Positions 22,403-35,287 of a stretch of DNA of 64,000 nucleotides are shown here, piece by piece. The DNA is from Margaritispora aquatica (taxonomy: Eukaryota; Ascomycota; Leotiomycetes; Helotiales; Discinellaceae). Every line of letters begins with the position of its first letter. The stretch's first letter is position 1. The notes beneath the pieces were generated by a model. It made no database searches and was not told the DNA's origin. It saw only the letters and a list, made by a program, of their open reading frames with translations. The position numbers were made by a program, and so were the translations under genes. Location: positions 487,945 through 551,944 of the forward strand of contig VJWN01000025.1 of assembly GCA_007644065.1 (NCBI GenBank), read 5' to 3'.

Positions 22403-24391
22403 TCACATTGGGCTCCCGATTGGACTGACTGAATCGAGAGGAGCAGCGTGAAGAGCAGGCTTCATAAAGTCCTTCATCAAGCCATTCTTCTTCCGCTCAA
22501 GAGCATTTTTGACCCAATTGGCTACCTCCTCGTCTTCCGTACCACTCTTGCCCAGGTCAGCCTGACCAGCTTCATCAGCATCCTCGTCCTCTTCGGTAAT
22601 GGTCATTGGCTTCGAAAGTCCGGCTAACCAACCATGTTGCAGAAGCATTCCATAGGTTGGGCGAAGTTTTGGGATCTTGTTCAAACAGCCATGGACAAAA
22701 TCACGAGCTAGTTCGGAGTATCCTGTTTCTGGAAGATCTGGTGGGTCGCCTTCAACAATAGCCTGATATTTGTTAGCACAGCAGGTGGCAGCGGGTTTGT
22801 AGAAATGGCTTACGTTTAATTGAGAGAAGATGTTGTTGTACGTCTCAGGAGGATATGGATATCTTCCCATCGCACATTCAATGATACTCAGACCCAAACT
22901 CCAGATGTCACTTTGAACGCTGTAGGTTCCACCTCCGGAATTTGCGCCTGCTTGTGACATGCCACCACCGGAAATGCGCTCTGGAGCCATATAAGACTGA
23001 CAACCAATATTGGTCTTGGCGATACTGGCAACGAGGTTTCCACTAACACCGAAGTCACAAATTTTGACCTGTCCTTTAGTGTTAACAAGAATGTTTGTTG
23101 GCTTAACATCACGATGAATGATATTGTGATCGTCCTTCAACGTCTTCAACCCCATTGTCGTGGCATAGGTGATCTTTTTGAGCACACCTTCGGGGATGCC
23201 ATCGCCGTAGATCTTGTCGATAGATCCGCCATCCATGAACTCGATACATATGTAAACGGCACCCTCTTGGAAGAAAGCTCCGTAAAAATCGATAATGTAA
23301 GGGCTCAAGCATCGATGAAGAATATCAAGTTCCATGATAATAGCAGCAAATTTTGCTTCGTCAAGCTCGAGCCGGAGTTCTTTCATGGCCATAATGACAC
23401 CTGTAGTAGAGCCTGCTGACTTAGGAGAAGAGTCTAAAGCTGCATCTTTGTCATAAGTCGAGGTAATTGGTGATGCCGAATGTATCTTATTTCCAGCAAG
23501 TCCCAGTCCAGGTCTGCGCATTCTTGGACGAGCATGGCGGACCTTGTACACAGTTCCATAATTGCCCTTCCCCAACTCTTCCAAAGTGTCAACCTCATCT
23601 AACGAGATGCTGAAATTGTTTCCCGAACTGAAATCAATACCCTGGCCGTGAATCACTGCCTTGCCAGCGAAATTCAGAGTACCATTCTTGGTGTCGACAA
23701 TGTTTGAGAATTTGCTAAACATGGACTCTGGTTTTGCTGCAGGAGGTGGGGCAGTGCCATTGGGCACATTCAAGGACGGAGAACCTGGTTCTGAGCCTGG
23801 CAAACCGCCTGGTAGCTTCATTCCTCGTCTTGCGCTCAATCCTCCTTTCACAGGCATCTTGGGGACCACAGGAGCAGAGGCAAAATTATGCGCAATTGGT
23901 CGAAAGTTTGCTGGCATTCGTAAATTGGCAGTGGGATTGCCGGGTATTTGTGCACTAGGTGCAGCATGTTCTAAGAGATTTGTTGAACCAGTTGAAACAC
24001 TTCCACCCATTTGCGGTCGTACTGGCGTGCCTTGTCTTGATAAATGAAAAGCCCTCATCTTCGCATCCATACTTTGTGATAATGCAGCCCCACCTCCTGC
24101 TGATGGTGCCCCTCTCAATCCTGACATTGTGGAAACTGACGGAGCAGGTCTTCGTGCGTTTTGTAGTAGGCCCAGCGGAGTTGAGGAAGCGGTCATAGAT
24201 GGTTGACCTTGCACATCTGGGTTTGCTCGGAGAGAGGGGAGGCGGGGTATATTTGAGGGTTCTGAGGAGGTACTCGAAGCTGGCGACTCTTCTCCATCTG
24301 GCAATGTGGGTGATGCCAGACCAGTCGCAAAGTCTCTAGTATCAACGGTACCTTCGGATGTGCTAGACGCCATTTTCGATGGGGTAGCCAT
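22403..24391 (-). CDS. PBS2: MAP kinase kinase of the HOG (osmostress) pathway, Pbs2 type
   Basis: Two exons: 22814-24391 and 22403-22762; 645 residues from the ATG at 24391. A Ser/Pro/Ala-rich N-terminal half precedes a kinase domain that starts near residue 270. Visible motifs: glycine loop ELGKGNYGTVYK, VAIK-like IMAMKEL, catalytic loop HRDVKPTNIL, DFGVSG, and the activation segment SIAKTNIGCQSYMAPERI with the Ser/Thr pair phosphorylated in Pbs2. That segment separates it from the Ste7 and Mkk types. In fungi it activates Hog1/Sak1 under hyperosmotic stress and mediates fungicide response downstream of group III histidine kinases. The 51-nt intron has no stop and length 3n, so retention would insert 17 residues. 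A longer start at 24442 is possible. Confidence 0.92.
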   Translation of the reverse strand: MATPSKMASSTSEGTVDTRDFATGLASPTLPDGEESPASSTSSEPSNIPRLPSLRANPDVQGQPSMTASSTPLGLLQNARRPAPSVSTMSGLRGAPSAGGGAALSQSMDAKMRAFHLSRQGTPVRPQMGGSVSTGSTNLLEHAAPSAQIPGNPTANLRMPANFRPIAHNFASAPVVPKMPVKGGLSARRGMKLPGGLPGSEPGSPSLNVPNGTAPPPAAKPESMFSKFSNIVDTKNGTLNFAGKAVIHGQGIDFSSGNNFSISLDEVDTLEELGKGNYGTVYKVRHARPRMRRPGLGLAGNKIHSASPITSTYDKDAALDSSPKSAGSTTGVIMAMKELRLELDEAKFAAIIMELDILHRCLSPYIIDFYGAFFQEGAVYICIEFMDGGSIDKIYGDGIPEGVLKKITYATTMGLKTLKDDHNIIHRDVKPTNILVNTKGQVKICDFGVSGNLVASIAKTNIGCQSYMAPERISGGGMSQAGANSGGGTYSVQSDIWSLGLSIIECAMGRYPYPPETYNNIFSQLNVSHFYKPAATCCANKYQAIVEGDPPDLPETGYSELARDFVHGCLNKIPKLRPTYGMLLQHGWLAGLSKPMTITEEDEDADEAGQADLGKSGTEDEEVANWVKNALERKKNGLMKDFMKPALHAAPLDSVSPIGSPM

Positions 24392-27300
24392 AGCTGTTTC
24401 AAGAGCCTGTTCGTATCTATGGCATGAGGAATATACACACAATCGGGTTCCTAGGTTTCTCGTATAGAGGCTGGCGGGGAAGAGAGTTTCTGTACACAGA
24501 GCTTAGTCAGTATGTTGAACGAGCACTGAGTAAATAAGATATTTGGAGCGTTTCTAGGACTCACACTAAGTGTCAATAGCTAGAAGATTCGGTAATGCCT
24601 GGCCAGTCGGGAAGTTTGAAAAGAACGTCGTGGAGCAATCCCTAGAGTAAGAGAAGTCTTTGATCTGGTAGTAGAAGACTGTCGTAGGTAGAGTACCAGA
24701 ATTTGAGAGATGGTAGAGAGATTGTGAAATACCAGAGCACTGAGGGAGGCGAAAAGGTGGCCGTTGAGTTGCCGGCTGGAGGGGCAGAATGATCTCGACC
24801 TAGTTTGGCAGGGACCTTGATCGGTAATTAAGCCTTGAGCTTCAAAAGTTCAGATCTAGAGCAACGAACGACTGTCGGAACGATGCGCATTCGAGTCAGA
24901 AACCGACGAATTGGTGTCTGAGATCTGGTCTCGCGAGTTGAGGAATGGATAGGTTTTGTAGTGTATGAATCGGATAATTCTCATGAGATAGTCTCGTGCA
25001 GGCTAGGATTCGTGAGCGTACTCGGATTGCGGATGAGGTAAGGAAGGTCTAATTGCCAGCAAAGCTCTGTCGTTGGCCAAGGCGCAAGATACACTTTGAA
25101 GCTACTGTGTTTGTGCTATGATGTGTCTTGGATTGCTACAATAATATTTGATGGTTCAAGTACAACACAAGCAAACAGGCAAGCAACGACACAAGAGTGG
25201 TTGCATAAAAGCTGGATGGTCTCTCGGAGGTGTCGCCGGTTAGTGTTAATATATCAAGCGATCAACGAGGTTATATTGATCGAATGAATGTATAATTCTG
25301 GATACAGTATCTGACGAGGATCACGAAAGGTACGATGACGTTGCTTGCACTTGGACATTAGATATTTGGAGGGGTCGTGATGAGGGGTGGAGGTGGCTTG
25401 ATCAACAAGAAAGAATCCATATCTTTTTTTTTTCATCCCAGGAAAGGCAGATAAGGAATGGAGTAAATAGATAGTAATCCGATACTGTCAGTGGCTACCA
25501 CCTTGACAAATGGATAATTTTAGCAGCATTCTGATCCACTGTTGCTGTCTGTTCTCATTGAGAATTTCATGGTGTACTAGCAGAACTTGCCTATGTATGT
25601 TTCAGAATGATTTGGGCAAGCCACAGTCGACATAAGTTGGGGATGGATGGATACATCCCATACCTCCCCTGAACAACATCAGATGTGACTGGTCCATGAG
25701 CTTTGTACAATAATATCAAAGCGTCCATATGAAGCATATTCAGGGACAGAGAGACGCCAAAATACCAGGATTGAGATGTGTGTGATATTCTCATAGCCTC
25801 AATGACGTCTTCTTATGATTGGGCATTTATTCGGTCTTGGTATCTGAGCTACATTTGCAATATCATAAGCGGTACTTCTTTTGCTTTATTGTTTATGTCA
25901 ACTTGTTCGAGGCAACTGACTGCTGTTGCTTTTAGATGCTTTTCCTGCATAAGTATGCATGCTGTTATATTTAGTTCTGCTTTCTCACAGTAGTGTTTCT
26001 TGTCTTCCGTTTGGCTATGTTTTGTGCAAACAGACTTGATGCGGTTTTGGAACACACAGGTGATGATACTACGACCAAGAGATTTTGAGAATCAGGTTAT
26101 GTTCAATCCCCGAACTTGCAGGATGGAGCTGCTGATTTCTAGAGCTGAGATATTGGATATTCGAGGGCTTGAAATTCAGGGTCTACGCACAAATATCGTT
26201 GTTTGACAAAGCTCATAATGTGGAACTCACTCCATAAAGCATCACAAGTTTATGAACTTAATCATGAGCTGTTGCCACACAAAGCAATATCAAATACATG
26301 AGTAGTTGTTTCGTACTCTCTCGCACCTTGAGTTTCATCAAGTAAATGATCTGGGGTTCTGTAGGTCCTGGTATTTGAGGCATACTTGTATCAAAACATG
26401 ACAGATATATATCCCCAGAAGTTTTGGCAAGAAACAACTTACCAAAGAGAACTAGCCATGGAAAGATGTTTATATAATATGACGATTGTTCTTTGGGAGT
26501 TGGAAGGCAGTCTTATGTGATAATTAGACAGATTTGCTTTATGCACTAACGTCTTGGTGATGAACAAAGAATTTCAGATCTCCATCACCCTCCAACATAT
26601 CCAAGCTCGAGTCTACTCACTCATTTCAGTTTCCAATTGGCCAAATGTGTTCCGTGATGCTATGCTCAATATTTATAAAGTCTCTGTATCACAATGTTAT
26701 CTGAATTATCCTTCAGGGATAAATCCTCAAAGCATATAGGTGGCTAATGAGATATCCAGCTCGTTTCCGGATATCTGATGAGGAAAGCCATCATTCAACC
26801 TCTGCAACTGGTGAATTGGTCTCCATTCAAGACGTCGAGATCTGATTGATGCTTTTCACAGGGAGTCAGCTGGTCAAGTTTCGACATATTCGCTGCCAAG
26901 GATCCAGTTTTCGCTTTGCATGACACTCTTCACCCCCGGACCTCCAGAATTCGATACAGAAGACTTTCGGGCGAGTAGGATTTCATCGGCTTGCTTTCAT
27001 ATACAGGGCGGTTTTGCAGTTCGCTATATTCAATACAGACTTGAAAGATAGGATATTGTATGATTGCATAATATAGCTTGTCACCACATTGGATTTGAAG
27101 ACGAGATATGAGATATGAGATATGGTGAAAAAGAGTCTGAAAAAGAAAGCTCGAGTGTCTGAGGGCACGTCATTGATGTGGCTGATGTGGTGATAAAGGT
27201 TTGCCCCTGCTGAGCTCAAACCCTCAAGTGGAGAATTGGGAGCATTCACCTATCGGCTACCGTACCTTTACCTGTCCAGCCCTAATAATGACGGGATTGA

Positions 27301-28432
27301 CAGCGGAGATCCAACGTGCATCTATCTTGCCGCATCTTTGAACTTCTCGACCTGATGATCTCTTCTGCACCATCGATTGTCGGTACCGGTATCGGTATCA
27401 AAGGAATGGTGATTGCTTGCTTGTAGAGTATGAGGATGTCAGAACAATGTGTGGGGGATTGCGATGTTACACCACGACATATCAGAGAAGAGAGATATGT
27501 GTTCCATTGTGTCTCTTGAATCATCAAGAGCCGGTTGAGTATGTAATTGACCTAAGACAGTGTATCTTGAATTTTCAGCTCGCCCATGAAGGCGCCCAGG
27601 TTGTCGAATGAGAATTTATGCTGTGTATCTGCCAGGAGATAGACCAACAAATCCGGAAAGCTTTCAGAGGAGATTTGGCGATCCTGTGGCTCTGTTTTAT
27701 CCAGACGGTAGAGTCACTGCAGCCTGCCACGCCTGTATCTTGCGTTTTGTGTCCAAGACTTTTTAGTGGTACAATGGTGAGGCCATAGTCTTGGAGCACC
27801 CAATGATAATAGCGCCCAAGACCACGATGTTCGCAAAGCCAAGGGTTGAATCACTCGTAGTGCTCCAAACGACAACACATACCTAGCAGGCTTAACTAAG
27901 GTACTGTAGCTGGAAACTGGAAGCAGGGAACAGAAAACCAACTTCTACGTAGGTCTGCTCAAGTCAATAGAGAGAAAGAAAGCGAGAATGATTCTCGGAA
28001 AGAGAGAAAAAAAGATGTATCTTTGCCAGTCCTCGTGGGTGTAAAAGAATCGAAAACTTCTTTTCTTTTCTTTTTTTTTTCTTTCCCAAACCATCCTGCT
28101 CGTCCTTCATCCTTCAAAGCCCTGCCTGCAACCTGCCCTCACAAGAAACAAGAAACCAGAAACAAGCCCCACTTCGCCCAATACGTTTAGGTACCTTACC
28201 TACGCTACCGTAGCTCAGCCACAGAACTCGCCTAGCTGCAGCCCTTATCGGGGAGTGCGAATGCGACTGTGACTGCGACTTTCAGGTCTTCTCTTCGCCA
28301 TCATTCGCGTCCTCTGAGGTTGAATAAGATCGTTTGATCTCGCCATTTCTCTCAATTGAAACTCACCCAACATCACCACCACCACGTACCACGCATCACG
28401 ATATCGGTTGAGGCCATCAATCCTTTGCCAAT
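24392..28432. other. 4.0-kb divergent intergenic region between PBS2 and the AEC transporter gene
   Basis: This contains both promoters and 5' leaders. Just before the transporter start the sequence has a pyrimidine-rich stretch (28045-28090). Short open frames at 25591-25794, 26983-27249 and 27282-27527 show no homology I recognise. The middle (25.5-27.2 kb) is more AT-rich and could be an old, unidentifiable repeat. Confidence 0.5.
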
Positions 28433-30299
28433 ATGGGCTTCTTCACCAGCCCAACATCCTACCGGATGAATGCTATGGTTGCAGGCAACTACACGCCTGC
28501 TTTCGTTCCTCGGTCGCTCTCCATATTCCCACGGATGGTCAATGACCATGAATCGCATCCAGCCATGGGACATCTTGTTCTCCTGGTCTTCGAAGCAGTA
28601 ATGGAAGTCGTGTGTGTCGCTCTACCTGGTTATATTATCGCGAGACAGGGCATGTTTGATGCAGACAAGCAGAAGTTTGCGGCCAATTTGAATGTGGCTC
28701 TTTTCACACCCTGCCTGATCTTCACCAAGCTTGCATCTCAATTGACCGCAGATAAGCTTTTGGAGCTGGCTGTTATTCCAGTCATTTTCTGCGTGCAGAC
28801 TTTGGTGTCCTACTTAGTGTCCGTGGTTGTTGCTAGGAGCTTCGGGTTCGCAAAGAGACCTTCCAATTTTGTGACTGCCATGGGAGTAAGTCTTTATTGC
28901 AATTTTAAAGATGTTTTTCGTGCTAACTTTTGTACTTCAAGGTGTTTGGAAATTCAAACTCGCTCCCAATCTCACTCGTCATCTCATTGTCTCAAACTTT
29001 GCGTGGACTACACTGGGATAAAATTCCTGGCGACAACGACGATGAAGTTGCTGCACGAGGTATCCTGTACCTTTTGATCTTCCAACAACTCGGACAGCTT
29101 GTAAGATGGAGTTGGGGATACCACGTCCTGCTGGCTCCTCCGGAGAAGTACGAAGATAACGACAGTGGGGACATTGAGGGAGGAAGATATAGAGATGTGC
29201 CTGATCTGATCACCGGTGAACCACTCGAAGAACACGATGCACCTTATGGGAATGGCAATGAGTCCTCGACCTCCTTCGAGTCTGGTGGTAGGACTCCTGT
29301 TACTAACGGCAAATATGCTGGCTCAGTGGATTCAGATGAACACGAGCCGAGAAAGATCCCTGATACCTTGCCTACACCAACAAACGGAAACGTCATGTCG
29401 AGCGAACATATTGTATCATTCCCAAGCATCAGAACTCCCACAAACGAGGGACGAGATATCCCTTCAGGAATCCGGGGTGTCATTCCTACCATCCGCCTCT
29501 ACCTCAAGCGTGGAATCTCGAGCGTCAAGACAGCCATCACGTCAGTTTCTCAGCACGTCTACTATTCACTACCTAAGACTCTCCAGTCTGTACTATTCAC
29601 GACATACAGTAGTCTAAGCCGTTTCCTTGCTGGTGCTTGGGAATTCATGAACCCACCTCTCTGGGCTATGTTGTGTGCTGTGATTGTGGCATCAATTCCT
29701 AGCTTGCAAAAAGCGTTTTTCGAGGAGGGATCCTTTGTTGCAAACTCAGTCACTCGTGCGATCGGACAGTCTGGAGGTGTAGCTGTTCCTCTCATCTTGG
29801 TTGTTCTCGGGGCCAATGTAAGTATTACAAAACATCTCTGTGCCTCAACTACTGTGATAATATGCTTACAGAATCTAGCTTGCGCGCAACACTCTTCCCC
29901 AAGAACAATCGGATCCAAATTCGGAAGAGAACAGGATCGGAACCAAATTGCTCGTCGCATCCCTCATCTCACGCATGCTGCTACCAACCTTGGTCATGGC
30001 ACCTATGCTTGCGCTTGCTGCAAAATATGTTCCCGTCTCTATACTAGATGACCCAATCTTTGTGGTTGTCTGTTTCTTATTGACTGGCGCACCCAGTGCT
30101 TTGCAACTTGCACAGATCTGTCAAATTAATGGTGTCTATGAGACTGTTATGAGCAAGCTGCTCTTCCAGAGTTACGTTATCTGGTATGTTTTTTGTCTTG
30201 CTCTACTAGATCCTGCAATGCTAATACAGTTTTAGGATTCTTCCATCAACGCTATTCCTTGTCATGTGCGCTCTTGAGGTCCTGGAATGGGCCATGTAA
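28433..30299 (+). CDS. Auxin efflux carrier (AEC) family membrane transporter
   Basis: Four exons: 28433-28885, 28942-29817, 29879-30183 and 30236-30299, 565 residues. After an N-terminal lead there are membrane segments such as LVFEAVMEVVCVALPGYIIA and a conserved LNVALFTPCLIFTKLASQLT, then VFGNSNSLPISLVISLSQTL, the AEC/Mem_trans signature region. A hydrophilic loop of about 200 residues follows and the second helical half resumes with PPLWAMLCAVIVASIP, GGVAVPLILVVLGANL and FLLTGAPSALQLAQICQING. This split ten-helix layout matches the fungal AEC proteins (for example yeast YNL095C/ECM3), whose substrates are not established. The third-exon acceptor is the TAG at 29876-29878, not the nearer CAG, because only this restores LARNTLPQ. 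Confidence 0.9.
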
Positions 30300-31094
30300 A
30301 TTTTGTAGATGTACAAAAAAAAAACGCATTTCCTTTCGAAGCTACCTAAGAATGCAGGTTGCTTCTTTGTATCATAGACGGCAGCATTGATGGTTCCGGG
30401 CACATCGTGTGCAAGCATTAGTTAGGCGTACGGAAAACTTTGGTCTGCCACGTTGGGCGTGATGAATTGGTAGCTTGGGCTTGGCCGGGACGAAATTTTG
30501 TTGTGTTATTGCTCAGTAGATATCCCTTTTGTTTGTGGTATATATCCAAAACATTGTCCGGCACATAGATCTGCGTCGGACTATCATGTTTACATATTTG
30601 TTTTTCATCGAATCAATATCTCGTTTTTCGAGTGGATCCTAGCTTGCATGCATAAGATAAAATACTACGATGATGCCCAACATCCACCTAAGTGGGTGAT
30701 GCCGGTAAAATTGAGTACAGTTGTAGACACGCGAATAGACTGATTGACTGTGCTTTTAGTTCAATTTCTGCTCCAAAGTCATTGTTTGCCATTTACAAAT
30801 TGTTGAGCGTGGCATCAAGTGATGCAAAGACCAAGTTATGCGTCATCCATCCACAGGACACTGTATGCAAAAATCAAGGAGGACTAAACTTGAAATGCTA
30901 ATTCGCCCGATCATGATTAAACCCCAAAGTATGTACAAGATATTTATTCGAACCTCAAACGCCATTGATATTGAACGCTATGCTATCATGAGCTTTCATA
31001 GTGCCCTCTATGGGGACTTTCCCCTACAACTCCTATGACTCCTATTTTCTTCATGCTAGCACCATCTCACCACAATCTCATCACATTACACCAT
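30300..31094. other. Convergent intergenic region
   Basis: About 0.8 kb with the 3' ends of the AEC and MFS genes. No gene, RNA or repeat is recognised. Confidence 0.5.
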
Positions 31095-33040
31095 CTAGTG
31101 AATAACAACTGCAACATGGTCATCCATGTACTGACTGATGTCGCCCAAAAAGATAGCAGCAATGATGGAAACAGCTCCAAATGCAATACTGGCATAGTAC
31201 ACCCATGGGTAAGCGGCAGCATAGGCTTCTCTCCCGGCATGCACAACATCATTCCAAATGGTGACGTTGCCGTCAATGCCTGGCAAGTAGAGGATCTCGT
31301 CGATGAGAGAAGCACCGGTGAGTTCGATGGCGCTGCGGATCGTCACAGGGTTGAAGATGAAGTATTTCACGAGGGCCTTTGAGACCTTGAACTTGAGCTC
31401 TGGGACGACCTTGTTGTAGAACACGTTGTAGTAGGTCGTGTATCCGATTGCTCCGCCGACGACGCGGATGGCGAGAGTGAGGGCAGCGATTGTGGCGATC
31501 AAGTCATCGGGACAAATGATGGTCGTGATGATGGAAGCTGGCACAACGATGCCGCCAATTCCAAGACCGGCCACAACGAGTATGCCGTACACGGCTGGCA
31601 GGTTGTCAGTGCGTGCTGCTGCCATTGCACCGCAGCCTGCAGTCATCATGCAAGATGAGATGATCATGAGCCATCTATTTCCGCCTTTAAAGACGGACAA
31701 GAGCCAAAGGACCACACAAGCTCCGACCAGAATGGAAAATCCAATTGGGAGACCTCGAATTCCGACACCGATTGGATCGTGGCCATAGACGTTGAAAGCC
31801 TGCGTAGGCCAGAAGAGAAGGACGGAGAAGAAGTTGGCGCCTGAAATGAAGGTGATGACGAGCGTCAGGGCCAAGATGCGAGGATCCTTCTTCAGACGGG
31901 AAGGGAACATGGGATATTTTGCACCGTAGACCTCCCAGAACCCGAAGGCGATCAGAAGAACGGCGCCGAGAACGAGGGGCACGAGGGTGTGAACTGAGCT
32001 CCATGGATATTGGTATCCACCCCAGAGGAGACCTGAGATGAACAGAATCATGCCAGCGATGGAGAGAAAGCCACCGACGAAGTCGATTTGGGCGATGATC
32101 TCGCGGTTGGTCAGGCCAGTCGAGTTGACTCTAGGTGGTGGGAAGTAGAAGACGGCCGTGAGGACAAAGCCGATGAAAGACCAGACACCGCACAGGAGAC
32201 CGACATATCGCCACGAGCTGTAGTAGGCGATGAGCTGGCCCCAGAGAACGGATGGGCAAAAGGGGATAATGGTGAAGATGAGGATGGCGACGTATTTTCC
32301 TCGCTTGGAAGTGGGTGCGATCTCAGAAGTGGCGGCCAGCGCAGTCAACTCGTTGATTCCCGCTCCGACTCCTGCGAGAGCCATTCCAGCTGCGGTGTGT
32401 CAGTCCTTACTGCGAGGTATAAAAGCAAGAGGACGTACCAATGAATGTGTTCATTGTGTGAGCAGTAGAGCACACAATCATTCCGACAATAATGAAAGCA
32501 GCACCAGACAGCGCGACGTATCGTCGGCCCACCAAGTCGCTTATTGCTCCAACAAAGGGGCAAATTGCTGCCAAAGCGAGGAGATTTGCCAAAACGAACC
32601 ACACCCATCGATCGAGTCCTCCAATATCTCTATAAATATATGGAGGAATGCCGCCTGTTCATAGTCAGTCCCAACTGTTCAACACTGAACGTATGTCTTA
32701 CCAAATAAATACACTGGAATCTGGGAACCAGTCCATAAGAAAGCCATGGCAACGAGAGACATGAATCGAGTGAACGTCAACTATCAACATCATCAGCAAA
32801 GGCTCTGCAGTTTACGCGATATAGACTTACTGGAGGTTCATGTTCATGATCTTGGTCGTCGCCATATGTTCTCAATCCCTCTTTCTCGTAATAATGAGTG
32901 TTTCCTGGAACTCTGGACACGGCCCTGATGGTCTCGAGGTGTTGCGGTTGGCCATGTTGCACTTCCTTATCGATTGAATTCTCAATCGACGGATCTGAAT
33001 GGTTCTGCTGCGCTGTGGGGTGGTGATCGTGGTGATCCAT
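31095..33040 (-). CDS. Major facilitator superfamily transporter, TRI12 (DHA14-like efflux pump) family
   Basis: Four exons: 32831-33040, 32702-32780, 32439-32654 and 31095-32389, 599 residues. A 70-residue hydrophilic N-terminus precedes about 14 hydrophobic segments. Family marks include the loop DLVGRRYVALSGAAFIIVG (motif A), GVGAGINELTALAATSEIAP with the following KRGKYVAILIFTIIPFCPSV, and the C-terminal GLGIGGIVVPASIITTIICP segment. These are typical of the fungal TRI12/siderophore-pump branch, which exports toxins, mycotoxins or iron chelates. Its promoter faces the oxidoreductase/C6 regulator group; whether they form one functional unit is inference. Confidence 0.9.
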
Positions 33041-35287
33041 GTTGACAGCTTCTAGATGGAAATTTGAACTTGAGAAGGGGAGGCAGAACTGAAGAACAGA
33101 GACGGAGGAAGTGTTCGTACTGACTCTTGTTCAGGTATCCAGACATCAGAGTCATCTCACAGGATACATATAGAAGCAAGAGCATCGCTCAGCCTAGTCA
33201 GCACCATCATCCCTTCCCAGAGTTTGACCGTTAGCCAGTAGTCGTGGACACCAAGAAAAATGAGGGGTATAGTGTGGTCAAAATGCCAGGAGCACGATCC
33301 GATTTCAGTCAAGTCTGTAGTATGAACTTGGAGCCATTTCCTTTTTTCAAGACTCTCATTTGCCAGTGAGTGCTCGGTGTTTGATCGTGGGTCTGGAATA
33401 GCACCGCACCAGTTGGTTCCACCGAGGTACGTTATCTTTGGGGAATGGAATATGTGGTGTAACTAAGCTTTATGGAACTAAGTTTTGGCGTTCTACTGGA
33501 TGAAGATGGTGCTGGGGCCGTTTGTTGGGAAAGTAGAAGACCATACAGAGAGAATTGAGGGAGTCTGGGAATATTTTATTTGGTTTGTTTAACAGTTAAA
33601 GGTTTTGGTTGGGTTCAAAATTTCAGCAGCATTTCCTAGGTCACAAATCCACGCACCTGGTGCAATTCGTCTGATAAGCAGAACCTACTGCAACGCCCAT
33701 GCGATGGTAACGGCGAACCTTGAGTTTGCTGTCGGGAGGCTGCGCTGCTCTGCAAATCTTCGTCGGGCCAGCAGCAGGTCTTTCGTCCAGGAACCCAGCG
33801 GATCCTCTTAGAGCATCATCCAATGTGCGAATTCAAGCCTCGGTAGGTTTCCCCATGTTGTGGAGCCCCCCGAAAACTAAAGTCTTTAGTGCGCGGGGTG
33901 AGAGTCTGGAGAATGAGGTTGAGAGTTGGTAGTACGAAGACTAAGACGAGCTAGCTCGTGTAGTCTGTGTAGTGTATACCCTTGGACTTCTAGGGTAATC
34001 TCCTGACATGGCTGTGCAGGAGCAGGAAGCAGGACAGGACTGCAGTGGCGGGTATTTGCACTATCGGGTGCAATTTTGTGTCAAATAGGTGATTTCGATC
34101 GACAGGACCTATGTTAAAAGGAGATTCTCTCTGACAAGATCTGGGAAGTGTAATATTTTACATCCTCAAAATCCAATTGGTGTCTCATCTTCGCTACTGT
34201 TTTCGATTCAGAACCTCGTCGATTGTTGAATATATGACATTCTATTACTTACAAGATTTCCTATGTTAGAAGGAGCTTGGTGGTATTACACTTCGTTAGA
34301 AGCAGACACGCCGACGAGTTCGGAATGATAAATACCCACGCCCGTCAAAATAGTATAAGCAAAACCATTCGCAGCGCCTCTTTCCTCATCTGTCTTATGA
34401 ATTTTCATGTAAAGTCAAGCCGTTCCTCGAGCTTTTATGAGCCAAGCCTAAGACCCAAGAATCCCACTGTTACACTGACGCAGTAGAGAACTTGCACGAT
34501 CTCGATTAAGCAACAAACAAACATTTGATGCCAAGCAAGCGGAGCCACTAGTCTATCGCATTACTGTCGTGATACTGGTACAGCAGAAACATTTTAGACT
34601 GATTGGTACGCTGGCCTCTGGCCTCGGAACACCGAGGTGAGAGCTTACATGTCTACCATTTTGAGGAAATGGGAGTGGTCTGCATTCGAAATGACCATAT
34701 ATAATTGAAAACTTGTCCAGCGTCAAACAACGACATGGCTTGACAGTAATAGAAGAATTGAAAGCTTGGATCAGCTCCCCCTTTGAAGTCGTATTGGCCT
34801 CGTTTCGGTTGAGTCCTCGCTAAGCTTCTTCCAAAAGCATTTCCAATTGGTCTCCCGTTGCTCTGCTTGCCATCTATTTCTTAACCTAGAAACCACCGCT
34901 GTTGTTTCTTCTTAAGATAATTTAAATGCTTTCTCACTCTAGTAGCGAGTATTTCTTTTTAGCTGTTGTCACGATTGAAAGGTGGTCGGCTTTGACATAC
35001 CCACATCAAGTAGCTCGAGCTGTCCTGCTAGCCATACCATCGTGGAAACTCATCCCTGGGAAGACGCCCAAGTGAGTGGATGGTTTAGGGCTGCCGGTAA
35101 CCTTTCAAGTTACCTGCAGTCTATTACTATCTTTGAATTGAATTCGCTACAGTATGTACTCCTCATTAAGGGGAGACGCAAGCCCAGGATATAGAAGTGG
35201 ATATTTAATTCATGTAGAGCTAAACAAGTATACTGCGGGATAACTCAAGTAAGAATTTCCTGACTCTACGCTAAATCGTGGTTGTGA
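33041..35287. other. 2.2-kb intergenic region
   Basis: It lies between the MFS start and the oxidoreductase stop. The segment 33600-33960 looks weakly protein-like on the minus strand (Arg-rich, with stops), but I could not support a gene or pseudogene. The rest shows nothing. Confidence 0.45.

Noticed and set aside
33605..33823. Overlapping open frames on both strands with protein-like composition
   Set aside because: Stops interrupt the more protein-like minus-strand frame, and I recognise no domain. Too weak to call a gene or pseudogene.
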